Part shown: in pieces, positions 57,301 to 64,000 of the stretch
Layout of the letters: each line of letters starts with the position of its first letter
Position numbering within the stretch: position 1 is the stretch's first letter
NCBI GenBank assembly: GCA_916610825.1
Contig: OU744453.1
Coordinates: forward strand, 9,213,845 to 9,277,844
DNA length: 64,000 nucleotides
From: Haliclystus octoradiatus
Lineage: Eukaryota; Cnidaria; Staurozoa; Stauromedusae; Haliclystidae
Direction of reading: 5' to 3'
Notes under the pieces: generated by a model
What the model was told of the DNA's origin: nothing
What the model saw: the letters and a program-made list of their open reading frames with translations, nothing else
The model's database searches: none
Made by a program: the position numbers and the translations under genes

Positions 57301-58180
57301 TTCCAATGTACAGTTCTGTTGGTTGACCTTTAAGTCCCGCCTTGATATGACGCAACAGGGAAAGTTGCAAACACTTATAAACACAGCAAAATCGTCATAC
57401 TAAGAAGTGAGAATTGCGCCAGTCAACAGCTTCTGCAGCATTTGTACGATTTTGTCTGTTGGTTGCTTTCGATAAACTTTTGACGTTATATTCAAAATTT
57501 GAAAAATAAACTGATTTAAAAAATACTAACAAATTATTCAATACAGATATAACTATTGTCCATCACAAAATTCGATTTGATTTCTATAATCTGTTCAATA
57601 ATTAATTGAAAACGACCTGAGCATATAGAATGTAATGGACACATTCCGTGAAATGCTGATAATTCAACAACACCTCTATAGCTGGCAATACCAACTTAAT
57701 GTTCAATACAAATGCGACTTATCAAAACTCTTTGAATAACCAAAGTATATAGACTTTCGTGTAGAGTTGCACCCAGGAATATTTCAGATAAAGTGATGAT
57801 TATTGGTCGACCTTAACTATTCATGTCTAAATATTCATGTTTTTTTCCAAATAACTTGATTTATTCAACATGTTCATGCTATTTTGGATTCGTCAAATGA
57901 TTCTTCGAGAAAACATATTAACCATAAGTTTGTAATTAGGGTCAGGATGGAGGAGCTCAGATTGCTAAGATTCACTCGGCATTGCATATATAGACCAAGA
58001 GCCACATGTCTAGAAATAGAACTAGTCTTTGAAATAATAGTACGCCTGCTGTAGAGATCATTCAGGCTCGATTACTACTGTACATTTGACAATTACATTA
58101 CAAAACTCCCCTTGATGATCATGACAAGCGTTCTGAAGTCTTTACAGTTAACTATATATTAAATCACATTATTTTTAAAG
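51340..58180. other. Long AT-rich stretch without recognisable genes
   Basis: I read this region for protein blocks, paired termini and splice-supported exons and found none I can defend. A GATGAT-rich microsatellite sits at about 53450-53490. Overlapping frames on opposite strands at 53580-54147 have no recognisable domain. Confidence 0.35.
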
Positions 58181-60342
58181 GGGTCATCATGAGGGCCATT
58201 GCACTTCAACGGGATTGTTAAAATCGAACTTTAGCAGAATGACCATAAAAATTTTTTCACATCATGAAAAATATACCTCAGATAAATAATAATCACAGAT
58301 TCAACCAAAAATAATGAAAAACATTTTTTCATAGGCAACCTTTGTTTTGCAAAATGAAAAATTGCAAAGGTGTTGAAAGGATACCTCAAAATATGTTCAT
58401 GGTTAAGCATACCCTCATTCTTTTCTGGATTTTCAAAAAAGGTCCCTTTAATATTTGAATGTTCCCGTATACCAAAAGTATGAAAGTTACCCCCCTTAAA
58501 TATAGAGGAAAATGACAACAATAATTAAATAAATTGTGATAGAATCGGTGTGTGTTTTGTCTGTAATGTTATTTGAATTCCTAACCAATACATATCATCT
58601 AACATTGATAATTTTTATTTTGTCATTTGTAATTAAATCATTGGCCTTTCGATTTAAGGTAATAATCCAAGGCAATATACAGAACTAGAAATTGATTTGA
58701 TGAAGGATCAAAATGATTTACAATACAATTAAATGGCAATTTCAAAAAATCTTTAAATAATTTAGTTATTTCAACTATGATTTGAATATGTTTGATTGAA
58801 ATTTTATTTTAACTGTAACACGTCAAATTTATATTCATCATATAGCTATTGTTCTATTCTGCATGTAATTCACATTTCCAATTTTGTTATGAAGTAACAA
58901 ACAAATATTAATTCATTCATTCATCAAGCTTATCTAAGTGACATACATACAGTCTATCTAAATTGTGCAATGAAATCAGAATTTTTTAAGATAAAACCTT
59001 GTATGCTTAATACTCGATTAAACAATTAAAACTGGAAAACTGAATTTCCCATGAAATACTATAAATACATTTAAATCGAAACTTTCCTTTAACTGGACAT
59101 TTTTCATGGTTTACGCAAGAAAAAAAAAGTTTTGAATTTCCCACACAGAATATTTGCCTGCTTATTATATAATTTTATTGTGTATATTCATATACTTAGA
59201 TCACATATATAGTCAGGAGCACATCCAATTATCAAGAATATATGTTGAGTATAGACTTAATGCACCAGTGTATACTATCGAAGAGGAATTAAAATACAGC
59301 CTAGTCTATAATCCATAATGTAGTTGAGTATCGACATGTTTCTCTCGCTGGCATAGTGAATAATTCTCATTGGGTGTGATCAACTGTGATTCTCAATGGA
59401 TATGATAATGTTAGTTTTGAAATCTAATAAATTATGTTGATCTCCTATGGAGAAAACAAAATAACACTTCGCTTTACATTTTCTTTTATTTGAAAACCCT
59501 TTATCGTTTTTTCAAAGATGTTATTGATTAACTGTAGATTTGTTATATCAATAGGCTTCTGGATTCAAAGAATTTAAAATTTAAAATTGGCTTTACTGAA
59601 TCAAAACAGTCACCATTGCTGTTGCTGTTGTAACGTGGAATTCATCAGTTTTACGAAACACACATATTTTCTATGATTTATCGCTGATGGATTTAGAAAA
59701 TCTGGTACTATTATATACGATATATTGATGGTTTTTCAAATGAGATATGCTGGTAGAGTCACTACAGAGGCTAATTATATAAGACAGGTATGATTGAAAG
59801 TAATTCACCCTCGAGTTAATATTCTCGAGTACAATTTCAAACTTAGCTATGAGAAAGTTGTGTGACTATAGTTTATTAATTTTTGTAGTCAAGATGTATA
59901 AGCTAGAATTTATTGGCATATAAGTGTTTCTGCAGTAAATAGTTTTGTTTTTCCAGCTCATTTAGATATACACTATAGGTTTACCGGACATACACTAATG
60001 ACACCAGAAGCATGGTGTTTTCACGGCGTTTTCAAGCCATTTCACATTTTGATATCTTGAAAATGGATCCTTTCATGTTTCCAAACTGTTTCATGGATTG
60101 AAAAATTTATTGTTTTCACTTTTTTACATTTTCTTGGTGTTTTCACAAAACATTCATGGCATTTTCATGGTTTTGGTGTTGGTAGTGATATTTATAATTT
60201 ATATAGAACGAACTTTCTGATGCTCATTTGACATCATGTAAGTAGAACATAAAATATATTTGCCTCACTGTTTTTCTATATTTACAGCTATTGATGTCAG
60301 ACTCGATGAAATTAACTAATACAAAACGGTGCTGAGTTTTAT
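58181..60342. other. AT-rich stretch with a possible repeat scrap at its left end
   Basis: 58190-58510 has AAAGGGGTCATCATGAGGG and, on the other side, AAAGTTACCCCCCTTAAA, weakly mirrored G/C-rich words resembling those at 1.1 and 34.6 kb. The rest shows nothing recognisable. Confidence 0.3.
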
Positions 60343-60471
60343 GTACTCTGATACGAACACTCTGGGTGCGTAATGAGACATGAAAGAGGCATAATAAATG
60401 ACGAGCAGCCAAGCGACTGATTTTGGCCTCTAGAGTGTCTCATAGCACCCAAAGTGTTCGTATCAGAGTAC
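60343..60471. mobile_element. Hairpin repeat (129 bp)
   Basis: GTACTCTGATACGAACACTC then TGGGTGCGTAATGAGACA at the left is mirrored by TGTCTCATAGCACCCAAAGT then GTTCGTATCAGAGTAC at the right: arms of about 38 bp with few mismatches around a short centre. It may be the core of a larger MITE. Confidence 0.65.
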
Positions 60472-61399
60472 TTAACATGGATAAGCGTTTTCTATTTGTT
60501 TTATAAAATAGATAAACTGTTTATTTTGACATTAAGAAGCTCAAAATAATGATCATATCTAAATTCTCCTAAAATGACGTCATTATAGAGACTAGAACGA
60601 GCGCGGATTTTCAATAGAAACACACTGCTGTGCTTTTTGTGGAAAGCAACGACAAGTTATAAAAATGGAATAAAATAGATTGAAAATTTTTGTTGCTAAA
60701 TTGTTTCATTGTTGGGCTTCAAGCCAAACGCCGTAATTTTACGATTTACGCAGCCTGACACAAACATCAACAATAACCAATCAGCGATTAGTATCACATT
60801 CGGTGATTATATAAATAGGCCTCATGGCAGCGGTTTTTAGTTTTGATAGGAAATGACATTTGTAACGACATAACTTTTTTATTAAGATCAACGCTTCGAT
60901 AACGACTCGTGATCATTTTCAGGATAATTAAACACAATTTAGAGTACTAATATTGATAGAATATGTATGTTGTATGTATTTATGTTGTATATTTATCAAA
61001 TAAATTAACAGGCAAACACAGGTTCCTGGGTACAGGCTGCAAGCTACATTAACGTTACAGCCTCAGTTAGGGATATAATTTACAGAATTTTTCATTTCAA
61101 GTAAAGTAAAAATTTAAATGAGTAGACGGATGGAGCTGATACAGTTTCATCACCTAAACTATTCCATAATGGAATTAGCGTTGAGTGAAAATGTACTAGT
61201 GGCAGTCAATTGATGATTTAACTCTACTTAGCTGTTGACTATGTGACCACGATTTGGTATGTTTTTTAATCAAAAATGTCTGAAGGTCAACAGCATGGTT
61301 GAGGATCTTAAATACCATGAAAATGTCAATAAATATCCTCCTATGTTATAGGTTGCAGATTAAAATAATTTGTACGAGATTTGTAATTTCATACTATTT
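60472..61399. other. Unannotated spacer
   Basis: No gene, RNA or paired repeat recognised. Confidence 0.3.
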
Positions 61400-63850
61400 C
61401 ATACCTAAACGTTTTTAGAGTTTCCTTGTGAAATATCTTTGGATAGACTCGATTGCTTCGATATCTTTGTTGAGATACGGACTCCAGACTGATGTATTTG
61501 ATTCATGTAATTTGCCTCACATAAATTTTTTAAATGCAAGAAGAAATGTTTCTACATCAGTGGAGATAAATGTTTTGAAAATTAGATGATATCTTGAGAT
61601 ATAGCTGGTGGAAACAATATGTCAAGATCTTTGATATTTTTATAGTGATGAAGTTCGTAGGATTGAATGTGATATTGCTTTTCTGAAGCTTGAAGATTGC
61701 CATACGATACCTATTATCATTTTTCATGTGCCAATAATAGTTGGCATGTATCCGCCCACGTTGAAAAATTAGAGAATGATTTTTTGAATTCAAAGATGTC
61801 ATCAGTTGTTGTTTGATTTTTCAATTTCCTTCCATGAAGGTGAATATGTCATTAATGTATAGAAGAAATGAGAGGGGTCCCAGGCACCCCCGACACTACA
61901 TGTGTTTTGGCATAAAAATTACGTTGCCGGTAACTACTCTTTGCGAGCTACCAGTTAGAAATTCAGAAATCACTTTCAGTAGTTCAAGTTAAAGTAGACA
62001 ATTTGATATATGCTTTTCCAGAAAAACAGAGTCAAACCCTTTTGCAAAGAAAACATATATACAATCAATCCGAATTTCTTGTTAACAGAAGCGACAAAAT
62101 CGTTAAGACACGTTCTTTAGATATAGTTAAGATTATAAGATATAAGAGAATTCATCATTTCTTTGTTGATAATTGACTCAATGACTTCGCAGCATATTCA
62201 TGTAAGAAATATACGTCTCTAATTGCTGATTAATGATGCCACTCCCTTCTTTAAACAGGTGGGACAAGGGCTTGCTTTCATATAAATGGAGGCTGACCAG
62301 ACTGTAAGGACATCTTAAGAGTAAGAGTCATAGCTAATGCACGGTGCACTAATAATAGTAATATTGTAGTAATACTTTCAGCAACTAATTTCAGGAAAAA
62401 AGCTGTAAATCCATCAAGGGATCTAGATGTTTTTATAGGAAGTTCAAGAAGTAGTCTCAGTACATCGTCTTCAGAAAAAGCAACTGTACATAATTCTACA
62501 TCATTGTCCACAAGCAATTCTAAAGTAGGTGTCAGTCTGTCATCATTATGATGAAAAATATTCATTAAACATTGATGATTTTTGAAAATTTTCAGTTACA
62601 ATACTGCCGTTAATATCTTTGATTGGTGGTATTGCAAAGGATGACATTGAAAGTTTTGTTGACATAAGAATAGAATTGTCTCACGTTAGATGATTTGCAT
62701 AATCCTTTTTCTTTTTTATGGAAGTAGGTCTTGACTACTGCATCATAAGAGTTGCAGGATGTTTGTATTTGTTTTAACTGTTTCTGAAACACTGCACTTT
62801 TGCTGGATACTCTTTTCTTACTGGATACAAATTTTCTGATTTCTTTAGTCATAGGATATATTCTTGTAGGGATAAACATGGGAACAAAAATATCTACACA
62901 ATATTTGGATATACAATCTATCTCTGACCAGTAATCCTCTACAGAACTGGACGACGATCTCAATTGAATCCACTTAAGTGAAGAAAGATATGAAGAGATA
63001 CATAATCTGCCTTTTTAAAATGATGAATTGAAGTCTCTGAATGGTTCGACCTTTTGGCAATCGTGTAAATATCAAATGATAACGAGGAATGATCATAAGT
63101 GGTTATATAGTCTCAGGGTTGCTGGTTAAGATTAAGACCAGAATATTTTCATTCTGAGTTGGAATTTCTATAATTTGACATAAATTATTGCTTTTGCAAG
63201 CATTGAGGAATAGATCTGGGATATGAGAAGCATTAGAGGCTTGCACAGTCTAGTCAATGGAAGGAAAGTTCAAATCTCCAAGAATATAAGAAGGGTATAA
63301 TAATCTGCAACAGTGTTAAATATACGAATTTATTAAAATGATCATAGTTAAGTCGCTTGATGATGGATTGTAAATACAATCGAATTGGCTGTATATAGGT
63401 CAATACATACAGCTTCAAATCCAATTGATGAAAACTGTATTTTATTTGAATTTACAAAGTTTTTAGATTGTCTTTAACAAAAATTACAACTCTTCCTCCT
63501 AGCTGCTCTCTCTCGCATCGGAGAATGGTATAGTTATATTATGCTAAGAATAGACTGTCCGAAATTGTAGGAGATTGCCAGGTTTAGTTAAAAATATAAT
63601 GTCATAAAAGTTTGATTGCAATAATGACCATAGAGCAGGTAATTTTTTATTTTATGATCAAGCGTACATGTGTGCGTACATTTACAGCATAAAGGTTTCA
63701 TTGATTTGTTAAGTTGAGGATCGACATCCAGTACATGTTGTGATGCCTGTCTTATTGGCAGCACATCATAAGGTGTGGTACCATCGGGAACCATCTTGAA
63801 AAGTTGAGGATTGATCAGATGTGCAGGCACTTGCATTTGTTTCACCATTT
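61400..63850 (-). pseudogene. Decayed LINE with endonuclease and reverse transcriptase regions
   Basis: The minus strand reads, from high to low coordinates: an APE-type endonuclease region with EREQLGGRVVIFVKDNLKTL (about 63450-63510) and a YDHSSLSFDIYT block near 63080; the linker with EDYWSEIDCISKYC and ICKSSNVRQFYSYVNKTF-like text (62963-62610); the RT start VAFSEDDVLRLLLELP, then KTSRSLDGFTAFFLKLVAES (62565-62278); a broken stretch; GCLGPLSFLLYINDIFTF (about 61850-61890), the motif before the catalytic box; and a C-terminal frame at 61802-61557. Many stops and shifts. Family type Jockey/CR1-like; it could be the same lineage as the fragment at the left window edge, but the overlap is too small to test. 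Confidence 0.75.
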
Positions 63851-64000
63851 GGATTAATTGTGGTAATGCACATGATAACTAATGAGCGATATTAGGAAAC
63901 AATAACAATACAATTTATTTCTTGTATCAATAGTCTTTGTTCTTTCAAACAATATCTGAAAATCTGCAAATTGATATAGGCGGAACTGGATGTTTCTAAT

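Noticed and set aside
62278-62963. Two minus-strand frames considered as separate host genes
   Set aside because: Their blocks (DGFTAFFLK, EDYWSEID) belong to the linker and RT of one decayed LINE.

Overview
This is an AT-rich, intron-bearing, transposon-dense window from an invertebrate metazoan nuclear genome. The evidence is spliced genes with GT..AG introns and 2-4 kb introns, animal-type retrotransposons (Ty3/gypsy, BEL/Pao, LINEs), hAT-like and other DNA elements, many MITEs and long microsatellites. I cannot name the species. There are no bacterial operons, ribosome binding sites or CRISPR arrays.

Two host genes can be read with confidence. (1) On the plus strand, 26976-40797, an eight-exon gene encodes CPLANE2/RSG1 (REM2- and Rab-like small GTPase 1), a ciliogenesis GTPase. 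I assembled it from splice phase and family motifs; most exons are too short to stand out as open frames. Its introns are stuffed with MITEs and one 3.28 kb foldback element. (2) On the minus strand, 23677-21799, a two-exon gene encodes a 258-residue BTB/POZ protein. A decayed secreted-protein-like locus (about 3161-6317, plus) and an isolated signal-peptide-like exon (19025-19076, plus) are weaker candidates.

Mobile DNA, left to right: LINE reverse transcriptase running off the left edge (minus); copies of a modular MITE family (431-626, 15860-16142, 17185-17505); a decayed hAT transposase on the minus strand, split by an apparently young complete Ty3/gypsy element (9834-14671, identical 157-bp LTRs, 5-bp TSD); a second modular MITE family (25132-25636) with the same outer terminus; the MITE-rich CPLANE2 introns; a BEL/Pao-like protease remnant and an opposite-strand gypsy RT remnant (42.5-43.5 kb); a 359-bp perfect (AAT)n tract; a LINE scrap; a broken gypsy element (47.2-50.3 kb); a 40-nt sequence on the minus strand at 50971-51010 that fits a complete hammerhead ribozyme, next to TA/TAA microsatellites; about 10 kb with little recognisable; and a decayed LINE with endonuclease and RT parts (61.4-63.85 kb, minus).

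The most interesting items are the hammerhead ribozyme, the foldback element with 9-bp TSD and its small broken ORF, the nested young gypsy element, the modular MITE families, and the CPLANE2 gene with its altered G4 motif.
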